Origin: Minisyncoccota bacterium
GTDB lineage: Bacteria > Patescibacteriota > Microgenomatia > UBA1400 > PJMF01
Assembly (NCBI GenBank): GCA_014728425.1
Contig: WJLO01000017.1
Coordinates: 1 to 13,383 of the forward strand
Length of the DNA: 13,383 nt
Direction of reading: 5' to 3'
The notes under the pieces are model-generated. The model was not told the DNA's origin. It searched no databases and saw only the letters and a list, made by a program, of their open reading frames with translations. Positions within the stretch are counted from its first letter, which is position 1. Each line of letters opens with the position of its first letter. The translations under genes were made by a program, and so were the position numbers. This document shows, piece after piece, positions 1 through 7,277 of the stretch.

Positions 1-296
1 ACTTGGATAAGCCCTACTAATACCGATAAAAACCGGCCAGCATAAAGCTGATCGGTAAACAAATATTGAAAAGGTACTAAAAGCCAAATGTGTAAAGGAG
101 TTTTACCATCATTCATAGCAAAAAATAAATACTGCTGCCAGTCATCCATGATTAACTGAGCCCAGCGAATATAAATAGCTTCATCAGCAAATACTGGCAG
201 AGCAGTTAGTCGGTACAAATGAGTGAGCAGGTAAACAGCAATGAATATGATTAATATCACTAGGGTTTTTTGTTTAGCAGATGCAACTTTGATCAT
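1..296 (-). CDS. GT-C membrane glycosyltransferase, GT39/PMT_2-like, N-terminal part only
   Basis: This gene is cut by the left window edge; about 98 codons from an ATG at 296 are visible. The protein begins with a short basic tail, then a membrane helix (about residues 10-30), then an outer loop with DEAIY (about residues 38-42) followed by an aromatic, charged stretch and GKTPLHIW. An acidic pair just after the first helix and a GK(T/P)PL motif in the first loop are typical of GT39/ArnT-like enzymes, which use a polyprenol-phosphate sugar on the outer membrane face. The donor and acceptor cannot be told. There is no Shine-Dalgarno sequence; a TACAAT box lies exactly 6 bases before the ATG. 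The gene follows another GT-C gene on the same strand, with a 107-base gap. Confidence 0.75.
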   Translation of the reverse strand, partial: MIKVASAKQKTLVILIIFIAVYLLTHLYRLTALPVFADEAIYIRWAQLIMDDWQQYLFFAMNDGKTPLHIWLLVPFQYLFTDQLYAGRFLSVLVGLIQ

Positions 297-302
297 AACT
301 TT

Positions 303-331
303 ATTGTAACTTTTTGTTAAGGTCTTGGCTA
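303..331 (-). promoter_or_regulatory. Putative promoter of the leftmost GT-C gene
   Basis: On the minus strand a TACAAT box (303-308, 5 of 6 to consensus) is preceded, after 17 bases, by TAGCCA (326-331, 4 of 6 to TTGACA). Only 6 bases separate the -10 box from the ATG at 296, so the expected transcription start falls on the start codon itself. This is a prediction from spacing only. Confidence 0.45.
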
Positions 332-403
332 GCTTTAGGTAGTTTTAAAAAAAATGATTCTTCATGCTAGGGTGTTTTTATAGTGCTAATAATACTTGAA
401 AAA

Positions 404-1657
404 TTAGGGAGTTTTTTTGATAGTCATTATCTGCCGCAGACCTTGATAGCTAAAATAACCAACTGGTATTCCCCAAGTAATCAGGTTTTGTTGTTGCAAA
501 ATCAGTTCGTCAAATTCACCAGTTTGTAACCACGGCAAATATCTTAGCAAGCTAGTAAAAGAAAACAATAATAAAGTATTGCGCCAGGTTTTGTTATTAA
601 TTAATGGCAGCCACACTAAACTCCAACTAAGATACCAGGGATGAAACTGTTGTGAACGAGCAGTTAATAAAGGTAAAAACAACAGCATTGAGGCTAATAA
701 AGGCCAGTGTTTGTTAAATTGATTAATTAATGTAGTTAGTTTTTGTTTTATTGAGGTTAGCCAATGCTGCTGATTAAGTATTAGCAGTAGCCAAATCGGC
801 AATAATACTGCAGTGGCATATTTGGTAGAGATAGAAAAAGCCATTAACAAGCCTGATAATAATAGTTGGCTGGTTTTCAATTGAGTTTTTTGTTTTGGCA
901 CTACCAAAGCCAATGAAAACATAGCTGGAACAAGCATCCATAGATCGTTATGAGAGTTACTAATGATCTCGATTAAAAACAAAGGATTAAAAAATACCAA
1001 ACTTAGTTGCCATAAGCTTAAAGATTTTTTTTGTTGATGAGCTAAATATTGCAAAGCAGCAAATAACAAACCTACACTCAGCACACTAAATAAACGAAAG
1101 ATTATCCAAGTTGGCAAGAATTTATTAAAACCCAAAATATAAGGTAATAAAGACAAGGCAGTCCAGCCATACCAATAAGGTGCTGGTGTGTGAATGTTGT
1201 GCATAAACCTAACCCAGTCGTCAATATGAACATAATCTAAGGCTACTTTAACATGAGGATTAGCTTGATAGATCCAGACCATTTTAGCATTAAAAATATA
1301 GTTAAAAACATCATGAGAAAGCGCATTATAACTACAGATTAAAGGACTAATAATCAGCAGAAATACTACTAACCACGAATATTGCCACTTGGCCTTAAGT
1401 TGGCGAGTAAATTTGATAATCAGTCCATAATTAGCAAACAACAGCATGATTAAAGAGAAATAAACTTTAACTAATAAATCACGATTATTAAAAAAAGCTT
1501 GCCACATCCACAACTGCCACCGCCAATAAGGTTCCCAGTTACTAAGAATAAGATTAGGAGTGGTTAATGAGTAGGAAAACCAAGCATAGCTAGCTAGTAA
1601 AATAAAATAACTAGTGAAACTGAAGATTAACCAGCTGGAGCGCAAAGTTTTTTTCAC
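404..1657 (-). CDS. GT-C integral membrane glycosyltransferase, MptA/MptB or GT87-like
   Basis: A 417-residue protein with about ten hydrophobic segments. An outer-loop HDVFNY motif (about residues 115-120) followed by NAKM, a second motif E230 with NSHND (about 234-238), and QFHPWYLSW (337-345) resemble the polyprenol-phosphomannose-dependent alpha-1,6-mannosyltransferases and DUF2029/GT87 enzymes, where the acidic residue after the first helices is thought to be catalytic. The probable job is adding a sugar from a polyprenol-phosphate donor to an envelope glycan on the outer face. The GTG at 1657 is a weakly supported start: there is no Shine-Dalgarno sequence and a TATAAT box ends one base before it, so a start at the TTG four codons further in is possible. 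The gene lies 49 bases after an ALG5-like GT2 gene, its likely donor supplier. Confidence 0.75.
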   Translation of the reverse strand: MKKTLRSSWLIFSFTSYFILLASYAWFSYSLTTPNLILSNWEPYWRWQLWMWQAFFNNRDLLVKVYFSLIMLLFANYGLIIKFTRQLKAKWQYSWLVVFLLIISPLICSYNALSHDVFNYIFNAKMVWIYQANPHVKVALDYVHIDDWVRFMHNIHTPAPYWYGWTALSLLPYILGFNKFLPTWIIFRLFSVLSVGLLFAALQYLAHQQKKSLSLWQLSLVFFNPLFLIEIISNSHNDLWMLVPAMFSLALVVPKQKTQLKTSQLLLSGLLMAFSISTKYATAVLLPIWLLLILNQQHWLTSIKQKLTTLINQFNKHWPLLASMLLFLPLLTARSQQFHPWYLSWSLVWLPLINNKTWRNTLLLFSFTSLLRYLPWLQTGEFDELILQQQNLITWGIPVGYFSYQGLRQIMTIKKTP

Positions 1658-1658
1658 A

Positions 1659-1664
1659 ATTATA
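1659..1664 (-). promoter_or_regulatory. TATAAT box abutting the GTG start of the 417-residue GT-C gene
   Basis: A perfect TATAAT on the minus strand lies one base before the GTG at 1657. If it is a real -10 box, transcription would start inside codon 2 and exclude the GTG; if not, the gene is read from the upstream GT2 gene. No matching -35 is visible. Confidence 0.25.
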
Positions 1665-1706
1665 AGTTGCTTAGTGCTGAGTTTTATTTTTTTAATCTTA
1701 ATTTTT

Positions 1707-2465
1707 TTAAGCTTTATACTTACCAGCCAAATCAGCTTTACGAATCTTTAAAATATCTCTGAGCATTAACAAAGAATCGCGCACTGGATTAACTCGTTCA
1801 GTTTGATAATGTTGCCATTTAATGGGAACTTCACGAATACGATAATTAAACTTGTTGGCAAGATATAATAACTCAACATCAAAAGCCCCAGTATAAGCAG
1901 CTTTGATTTTTTTCTCACCACTATAAACATACAAAGCATTAAACAGTTTTTCAGTAGCCTCAGCAGAAAACATTTTAAAACCGCACTGAGTGTCTAGCAT
2001 TCCTGGGATGGCCAAGGCCTGAACCACAATGTTCCAAACTCGACCCATGAGGTGACGGTAAAAGGGCTCTTTTTCTCGCTTGGCTCCGATCATTTCGCGA
2101 GAACCAAAAATCACATCATAGTCAGGAACATATCTTAAAAGTTTTTTAACTTCTTTTAATGGAGTAGATTGATCAAAATCAGTATATAGGCGCCAGGCTG
2201 CTTGAGCAGCTAGCATGCCAGCTTTAACAGTCGGTCCTTTGCCAGCATGAGTATTAGCCAAAACCTTAACATTTTGATGCGCTTGAGCAAACTTTTTTAA
2301 TTCAGTTAAAGTTCCATCAGTAGAGCCATCATCACTGAGAATTATTTCCCAGGAATAATCCTGTTTTTTTAAATAGCCAACAACTTGATCTAACACGCCT
2401 CTTTTGAGATTGTTTTGCTCATTATAAGAAGGGATTATTACAGCTAGAAAGGGTTTGGTTGACAT
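1707..2465 (-). CDS. GT2 glycosyltransferase, ALG5-like polyprenyl-phosphate glucosyltransferase family
   Basis: A 252-residue GT-A fold enzyme. It opens with VIIPSYNE (9-16) and DDGSTDGT (45-52), has AGKG (74-77) for the nucleotide sugar, a DFD metal-binding motif (96-98) followed by QSTP, the family motif DTQCGFKMF (158-166), and an acidic FDVEL segment (195-199) that fits the catalytic base region. These match eukaryotic and bacterial ALG5-type enzymes, which transfer glucose from UDP-glucose to dolichyl or polyprenyl phosphate at the inner membrane face. The lack of terminal membrane helices agrees with a short peripheral enzyme. It lies 32 bases downstream of a GT-C gene and 49 bases upstream of another, which suggests it supplies lipid-linked sugar to them. 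The sugar identity (glucose or another) is not proven. The ATG at 2465 has no Shine-Dalgarno sequence but a good promoter directly upstream. Confidence 0.85.
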   Translation of the reverse strand: MSTKPFLAVIIPSYNEQNNLKRGVLDQVVGYLKKQDYSWEIILSDDGSTDGTLTELKKFAQAHQNVKVLANTHAGKGPTVKAGMLAAQAAWRLYTDFDQSTPLKEVKKLLRYVPDYDVIFGSREMIGAKREKEPFYRHLMGRVWNIVVQALAIPGMLDTQCGFKMFSAEATEKLFNALYVYSGEKKIKAAYTGAFDVELLYLANKFNYRIREVPIKWQHYQTERVNPVRDSLLMLRDILKIRKADLAGKYKA

Positions 2466-2471
2466 GGAGTT

Positions 2472-2500
2472 ATTTTACAAAGTTTTCGCTTAATTGTCTA
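2472..2500 (-). promoter_or_regulatory. Promoter predicting a leaderless mRNA for the ALG5-like gene
   Basis: On the minus strand TAGACA (2495-2500, 5 of 6 to TTGACA) and TAAAAT (2472-2477, 5 of 6) are 17 bases apart. Six bases follow to the ATG at 2465, so the expected +1 is the A of the start codon. The -35 box overlaps the stop codon of the upstream GT-C gene. This is the best two-box promoter in the window. Confidence 0.6.
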
Positions 2501-4042
2501 TTTGGCTAAAATAGTAATTTCTGGGCCATTATTAATCCTGAATTGATCACTGATTTGACTGTCTTGAAACTGCACAATTTCATAAATCGGTAAACCAGTG
2601 ACATTTTGCACAGCTTGAGCCTCATTAATAATCACTAGTTTTTGGGCTTGAGAGTTAGCTGTAGGATCTAAAGGTGGATTGTTGCTGGTACTTAAAAAAT
2701 AACGGTAGTTTTGGCCATAAAGATCTTTTGATTCTGACAACAATACTAAATTGTATTGATCATCTGGCTCAAGATGTTGTAGGATTTCTTGACTAGTTTG
2801 GCTAATTTCAGCCAAGGTCCAGCCAGTATCTTGCAAAGGCATGTTGGTTAAATTTATTTGGAGAAAATAACCAAAGAAAATCAAGCCTAAAACTTTTCCT
2901 AAAGCATGTTGACTCCACCAGGCAATAATAAAACCATAAACTAAAGCAGTCACAGGAAATAAATAAGCAATATAATGGTAATAAACTTGGTGTTCATAAG
3001 TAGCCACCCCCATAATACCAGTAATTAAATAGGCTAAAATCACAATTAAACCAGCGTTTTTTTGTTGAGTGAGTTGTTGTTGGCGATATCGGCTAATTAG
3101 CCAATAAGCTAAAGCAGCCAAGACCAGGTAAGTTAAGTCTCGATTAAGATGGCGATTTTGCCCTAAGTTATACTCAAACAAAATCAGGCCAGCACGACCT
3201 TGAGCGTCCTGCAAAGTTTGTTGCAGTTGCTGAGTAAAGTTGAGTGGCGCACTGTGTTTAAAGTTTTGCTCTTGGGTAAACAAATATTGAAAAGCTTTGG
3301 CATTGAGCCAGTTGTGCTTCCAGTCAAATAAAATTAAAGGGGTTAGAGAAGCAAGAAAAATCATCATGCTGATCAGAGTTATGAGGGCAAACTTAAATAA
3401 CTTAGCCTTTTTAATTTTAGAGTTGCTTTTAATCAATTCAGCTAATTGAATCAGCCAAATAACTCCTGCACCGCCTAGTGACAACAAAGTTAAGTAGTGC
3501 AATTGAATTAATATTGAAAAACACCCTGCCACTACTAACCAAAACTTAGGATGGCTTTTCCAAGCTTTATAAGTAAAGTAAATCATTAATAAAGAAAAAA
3601 ACGGGGCTGGATTAGGGTTCCAACTAAAACGTGAGTACTCTACTACTGTAGCAGAAAAAGCTAAAAAAATGCTAGCAATTATTGCTGCTTTGGCACCAAT
3701 CAGCTCTTTGCCCAAACGGTAAGTGAGCCAGACTGTTAAGATGCCTAAAGCAGCTACTGCATAAACTGGACCCATGGGACTAGGATAAGAAAGCCATAAA
3801 AATGGCAGCATTAGGTAATAATAAAATGGTCCTAAATACATATTACCCACACTAGTGACTGGCCCAATAAAAACAGGGTCTTTTTCTTTAAAGATTTTGC
3901 TCACAATTAAAGCATCACGACCTTGGTCTCCCAAAAACTGCAATGATCCAGCTAGGTTGTAAAGCCGCAAAAAAGCCGCTGCTACCAAAGTAATAGTTAG
4001 AATTAAAGTAATGGGTTTAAAATGATCAATCTTTGCAGGCAT
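2498..4042 (-). CDS. GT-C membrane glycosyltransferase, GT39/RgtA-D-like
   Basis: A 514-residue protein with about ten or more hydrophobic segments and a C-terminal, mostly soluble tail (about 410-514) likely on the outer face. After the first helix is LGDQGRD (37-43), with the acidic residues expected of a GT39-type active site, then an outer loop with GPVTS and MYLGPFYYYL (68-77), as in many dolichyl or undecaprenyl-phosphate-sugar transferases. The protein probably adds a sugar from a lipid-phosphate donor to a periplasmic-side glycan or lipid. The upstream neighbour on the same strand is a DPM1-like synthase (146 bases away), which could make its donor. The ATG at 4042 has no Shine-Dalgarno sequence. 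Acceptor and sugar cannot be inferred. Confidence 0.75.
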   Translation of the reverse strand: MPAKIDHFKPITLILTITLVAAAFLRLYNLAGSLQFLGDQGRDALIVSKIFKEKDPVFIGPVTSVGNMYLGPFYYYLMLPFLWLSYPSPMGPVYAVAALGILTVWLTYRLGKELIGAKAAIIASIFLAFSATVVEYSRFSWNPNPAPFFSLLMIYFTYKAWKSHPKFWLVVAGCFSILIQLHYLTLLSLGGAGVIWLIQLAELIKSNSKIKKAKLFKFALITLISMMIFLASLTPLILFDWKHNWLNAKAFQYLFTQEQNFKHSAPLNFTQQLQQTLQDAQGRAGLILFEYNLGQNRHLNRDLTYLVLAALAYWLISRYRQQQLTQQKNAGLIVILAYLITGIMGVATYEHQVYYHYIAYLFPVTALVYGFIIAWWSQHALGKVLGLIFFGYFLQINLTNMPLQDTGWTLAEISQTSQEILQHLEPDDQYNLVLLSESKDLYGQNYRYFLSTSNNPPLDPTANSQAQKLVIINEAQAVQNVTGLPIYEIVQFQDSQISDQFRINNGPEITILAK

Positions 4043-4069
4043 TTTTGTAATTAGCGTTATTTGTAAATT

Positions 4070-4078
4070 ATTTTAGCA
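4070..4078 (-). promoter_or_regulatory. Putative extended -10 promoter of the 514-residue GT-C gene
   Basis: The minus-strand sequence TGCTAAAAT is an extended -10 box. It is the same nonamer as before the flippase gene at 13118. It lies 27 bases before the ATG at 4042, predicting a leader of about 20 bases without a Shine-Dalgarno sequence. No -35 box is visible. The rest of the 4043-4188 gap shows only AT-rich sequence. Confidence 0.4.
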
Positions 4079-4188
4079 TTTTTCTTTAGTAGGCTTTTTT
4101 TGATTAATAGTTTTTTAGTTGAGCAAAAATAGTTAAGCTTTCTGGTTGGGTTAGTTATTTTTACTTAGTTAATACTTAAGCTGGTTAC

Positions 4189-5352
4189 TTAGCTTGCTTT
4201 GTGTTTCCAAATAATGCGGGAATAGGCAAAAAAGTTCCAAAACATGCCCACTAAAATACCAATAACTGCATATAAAGTTCCAGTATCAAAAACAAAATTT
4301 ACTATGGGTATAGTAAACAACGGGAACAAGCCAACAAATAATTCGCCAATAAAAGCAATTAACTGTTGAATTAAGATGGAACCACCAGAAGCTAAGTTAA
4401 ACTGCACAAACTTAACAGGATACTGGTTTAGTTTGAGCTTACGATCAGCAAAGGTCCAAAAATTACTTAAGATAAAGTTAGTTAAAACTGCTCCTTCAAT
4501 AGCTAAGAAAAAGGCTAGCTGATAAGGTAGCCACAGGCGCCAAAACTGCAAGGTGCTCAACTGAACACTTGCGCCAATTGTGCCTACTATTATAAACTTA
4601 AAAACTCGACTTTTTAAAATTTCTTGCAGTCTCATTTTAAAGATATAAACTAAAGTGTTTTTAATGTATTCTGGCCCGATTTTGCTTTTACCTAGTTCGC
4701 GATCTTTAAACACAAATGGTACCTCAGTAACTTTAAATCCTTTTTTAATGGTTTTATGTAGAAAACCGATTTGAAAAGTATAGCCGCTAAAACGGCTGCT
4801 TACCAATTCAGGCACTACTGCTTGATAAGCTTTTTTAGTAATTGCTCGATAACCACTAGTCCAGTCTCGAACTGTCCAGTTAGCTAGCACTAATAAAATC
4901 ACTAAATTACCTACCACACTTAAAAACTTACGATGTAAGCCCCAGTTTTGAGGAATCCCGCCCCCTTTAATATAACGGGAGCCAATGACAAAATCATAAC
5001 CTTGATCGATTTTATTTAAGAATTGGGGAATTTTGCTAGGATCATGAGAGAGGTCAGCGTCAAACTCAAACACTACATTAGCTTGGAGTTTGTTAAAAGC
5101 ATGCTCCATTCCTTTAAGATAGGCATCTCCTAAACCGGCCTTTTTTGGCTTAACTAATAGATGCAAATTCGGTTGTTTTTTTTGTAGTTTTTTTACTATT
5201 TGGGCAGTTTTGTCTGGTGAATTGTCATCAACCACTAAAATGCCAAGCTGCCAGTTTTTAATTTTTTTAAAAATTTTTTGTAAAGCAGTGATGGTAGGGG
5301 TGATGTTTTCTTTTTCGTTATAAGTAGGAATAATAACAATAGCCTTGGGCAT
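4189..5352 (-). CDS. Polyprenol-phosphate mannosyltransferase (DPM1-like GT2) fused to a GtrA-type membrane domain
   Basis: A 387-residue two-domain protein. Residues 1-240 form a GT2 catalytic domain: IIPTYNE (7-13), VDDNSPD (41-47), a metal-binding DAD (98-100) followed by LSHDP, GSRY (124-127) and RELGKSK (218-224), all hallmarks of dolichyl-phosphate mannose synthases. Residues about 250-387 form four hydrophobic segments of the GtrA type, with NFILSNFWTF (292-301). The enzyme should transfer mannose (or another sugar) from GDP-mannose to polyprenyl phosphate; the GtrA part anchors it and may help the lipid cross the membrane. It is the last gene of the ugd-rmd-gmd operon, 2 bases after gmd, with a weak GGAAAG ribosome site 7 bases before the ATG. 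Sharing an operon with GDP-mannose-consuming enzymes supports a GDP-sugar donor. Confidence 0.88.
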   Translation of the reverse strand: MPKAIVIIPTYNEKENITPTITALQKIFKKIKNWQLGILVVDDNSPDKTAQIVKKLQKKQPNLHLLVKPKKAGLGDAYLKGMEHAFNKLQANVVFEFDADLSHDPSKIPQFLNKIDQGYDFVIGSRYIKGGGIPQNWGLHRKFLSVVGNLVILLVLANWTVRDWTSGYRAITKKAYQAVVPELVSSRFSGYTFQIGFLHKTIKKGFKVTEVPFVFKDRELGKSKIGPEYIKNTLVYIFKMRLQEILKSRVFKFIIVGTIGASVQLSTLQFWRLWLPYQLAFFLAIEGAVLTNFILSNFWTFADRKLKLNQYPVKFVQFNLASGGSILIQQLIAFIGELFVGLFPLFTIPIVNFVFDTGTLYAVIGILVGMFWNFFAYSRIIWKHKAS

Positions 5353-5354
5353 AA

Positions 5355-6332
5355 TTATTCTTTCCGTTGTTTTTCTTCTGCTATTTCTGCATTGACCATC
5401 AAGGCCACCAGCTCTTTAAAACTAACACTGGGCTGCCAATTAAGTTTTTTCTTGGCCTTGCTGGCATCACCAATCAAAACATCTACCTCAGCTGGGCGGT
5501 CAAATTTAGGATTATGTTTAAAAACTTTTTGCCAGTCTCCTAAGTCAGCTATTTCACAGGCAATACTTAAAAACTCTTTTACTGAGTGAGTCTCGCCAGT
5601 AGCAATCACAAAATCTTCTGGTTGATCTTGTTGGAGCATCAGCCACATAGCTTTAACATAATCTTTGGCATAACCCCAGTCGCGTTTTGATTCTAAATTG
5701 CCTAGTTCTACATATTGCTGTTTGCCAAGTTTAATCCTAGCTACAGCATTGGCAATTTTGCGAGTTACAAACTCTAAACCTCGTCGAGGCGATTCATGAT
5801 TAAAGAGTAAGCCAGATACAGCAAAAAGATCATATGATTCTCGGTAATTAACAGTGATCCAATGACCATAAACTTTGGCTACTCCATAAGGTGAACGAGG
5901 ATAAAAAGGAGTGTTTTCGTTTTGTGGTGTTTCTCGCACTTTACCAAACATTTCACTAGAACTGGCTTGATAAAATTTGGCTTGTGGGCAAGCCAAACGC
6001 ATGGCTTCTAAAACTCGAATGACTCCTAAAGCAGTAAACTCACCAGTTAGCACTGGTTGTTCCCAGGAAGCTTGTACAAATGACTGAGCAGCTAAGTTAT
6101 AAATTTCGTCGGGCTGAGTTTCTTTTAAAGCAAAAGTTAAAGAGTTCTGATCAATCAAATCACCAGATATTAACTCAAGTTTAGGATTGTGAATAAGATG
6201 ACTAATACGGGCAAAGTTTTGCGTACTAGTTCGTCTAGTTAGTCCATAAACCTGATAACCCTTGTTTAATAAAAACTCAGCTAAATAAGAACCATCCTGG
6301 CCAGTAATGCCAGTGATAAAGGCTTTTTTCAT
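5355..6332 (-). CDS. gmd: GDP-mannose 4,6-dehydratase
   Basis: A 325-residue extended SDR enzyme converting GDP-D-mannose to GDP-4-dehydro-6-deoxy-D-mannose in the cytoplasm. It shows the NADP-binding GITGQDGSY (8-16), AAQSFV (81-86), the active-site SSSEMFG (124-130), YGVAK with Y149 and K153, the substrate loop NHESPRRG (178-185) and [10 protein letters not shown] (217-226), all typical of Gmd. Length is close to the bacterial short form. The ATG at 6332 overlaps the rmd stop by 4 bases (ATGA), and a good GAGGAG ribosome site lies 6 bases upstream, so the start is well supported and translation is probably coupled. Its product is the direct substrate of the reductase encoded just before it, and its substrate is also the likely donor for the DPM1-like enzyme encoded just after it. 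Confidence 0.95.
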   Translation of the reverse strand: MKKAFITGITGQDGSYLAEFLLNKGYQVYGLTRRTSTQNFARISHLIHNPKLELISGDLIDQNSLTFALKETQPDEIYNLAAQSFVQASWEQPVLTGEFTALGVIRVLEAMRLACPQAKFYQASSSEMFGKVRETPQNENTPFYPRSPYGVAKVYGHWITVNYRESYDLFAVSGLLFNHESPRRGLEFVTRKIANAVARIKLGKQQYVELGNLESKRDWGYAKDYVKAMWLMLQQDQPEDFVIATGETHSVKEFLSIACEIADLGDWQKVFKHNPKFDRPAEVDVLIGDASKAKKKLNWQPSVSFKELVALMVNAEIAEEKQRKE

Positions 6333-7276
6333 GTTGTACTCCTCATATGATTTAATACTCGTGCTAAAGTGTCCTTAATCTTAATAGTTGGTTGCCAACC
6401 TAAGGCGGCGATTTTACTATTATCAGCAATTACTTTGGGAATATCAACCGGCCTAAGTTTTTGCTGATCAACCTCAACTTTGATTTTAATTGAAGACAAC
6501 TCAATAAGCCAATCAAGTAGTTGTTGAATACTGTAACCCTGGCCACTGCCAATATTATAAACTTCACCAGTTTGACCTTGCTTCATTAATAAAATATAAG
6601 CTTTGACCACGTCTTTAACATCAGTAAAATCTCGTACCGCGGCTAAGTTGCCTACTTTCAGCTGCTGCTGTTGGCCTTGTTCAATATTAATGATTTGTTG
6701 AGCAAAATCAGGCACCACAAAACCAGAAGCCTGACGCTCACCAAGATGGTTAAATGGTCGACAACGCACAATATTTAGTTTGCATGATTGTTGATAAGCA
6801 TAACCAAGCATGTCTTGAGTAATTTTAGAAACAGCATAAGGGCTAGCTGGCCCTAAAGGATCGGTTTCTTTGAGGGGTTGGTTTTGCGGAGCATATTCCA
6901 TTGCACTACCAACGATCAACACTCTAGCCTGAGGGGCATGTGTTTTAACAGCCTCAAGCAGGTTTAATTGCAGTTGTAAGTTGTTGTTTAAGACCGAACG
7001 AGTTTGAGCAAAACTTTTGCCCACTGCTGCTAAAGCAGCTAGGTGATAAATTTGATCAGGTTGGATCTGAGCAATCAATTTAGTAGTGGGTTTGGTTTTG
7101 GTCAAATCAAGTTGATGAATGGCTTCGTGAGGAATTAACTGATGAACAATGTTGGACTGATCTTGATAAGCAGTTACATGAATTTTTTGTTTACCTTGGG
7201 CTAGTAAGGCTTCTACTAAATGAGAGCCAGCAAAGCCTGTTCCACCAGTAATTAAAATCTTGGGCTGTTTTGTCAT
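6329..7276 (-). CDS. rmd: GDP-4-dehydro-6-deoxy-D-mannose reductase (GDP-D-rhamnose forming)
   Basis: An SDR enzyme of 315 residues from the ATG at 7276. It has GGTGFAGSH (11-19), GSAMEY (123-128), YAVSK with Y147 and K151, the Rmd signature [10 protein letters not shown] (173-182), [13 protein letters not shown] (208-220), YNIGSGQGY (240-248) and a late RPVDIP. This set separates Rmd from GDP-fucose synthase, so the likely product is GDP-D-rhamnose. A TTG four codons upstream (7288) would also open the frame but would overlap ugd; the ATG lies 1 base after the ugd stop and places the glycine-rich motif at the usual distance, so I prefer it. Its TGA stop overlaps the gmd start. The protein is rich in glutamine. 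Confidence 0.9.
   Translation of the reverse strand: MTKQPKILITGGTGFAGSHLVEALLAQGKQKIHVTAYQDQSNIVHQLIPHEAIHQLDLTKTKPTTKLIAQIQPDQIYHLAALAAVGKSFAQTRSVLNNNLQLQLNLLEAVKTHAPQARVLIVGSAMEYAPQNQPLKETDPLGPASPYAVSKITQDMLGYAYQQSCKLNIVRCRPFNHLGERQASGFVVPDFAQQIINIEQGQQQQLKVGNLAAVRDFTDVKDVVKAYILLMKQGQTGEVYNIGSGQGYSIQQLLDWLIELSSIKIKVEVDQQKLRPVDIPKVIADNSKIAALGWQPTIKIKDTLARVLNHMRSTT
6339..6344 (-). promoter_or_regulatory. Shine-Dalgarno sequence of gmd
   Basis: GAGGAG on the minus strand, 6 bases before the ATG at 6332, inside the end of rmd. It is one of only two strong ribosome sites seen here and it belongs to an internal operon gene. Confidence 0.75.
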
Positions 7277-7277
7277 G

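Noticed and set aside
347..365. Possible terminator after the 417-residue GT-C gene: ATGA/TCAT stem with a T-run on the minus strand
   Set aside because: A 4-base AT-rich stem is too weak to call, although the T-run is in the right place.
55..3294. Identical 19-base stretch at 55-73 and 3276-3294 in two GT-C genes
   Set aside because: Both encode FQYLFT but at different places in the proteins, so it is probably chance in similar AT-rich membrane-protein code, not a recombination scar.
4179..4196. Inverted repeat AAGCT/AGCTT at the end of the DPM1/GtrA gene
   Set aside because: A 5-base stem with an 8-base loop, no T-run after it, and overlap with the stop codon make a terminator unlikely.
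5392..5589. Plus-strand open frame of 65 codons
   Set aside because: It lies wholly inside gmd on the other strand, whose protein is clearly conserved; no ribosome site or promoter and no recognisable product.
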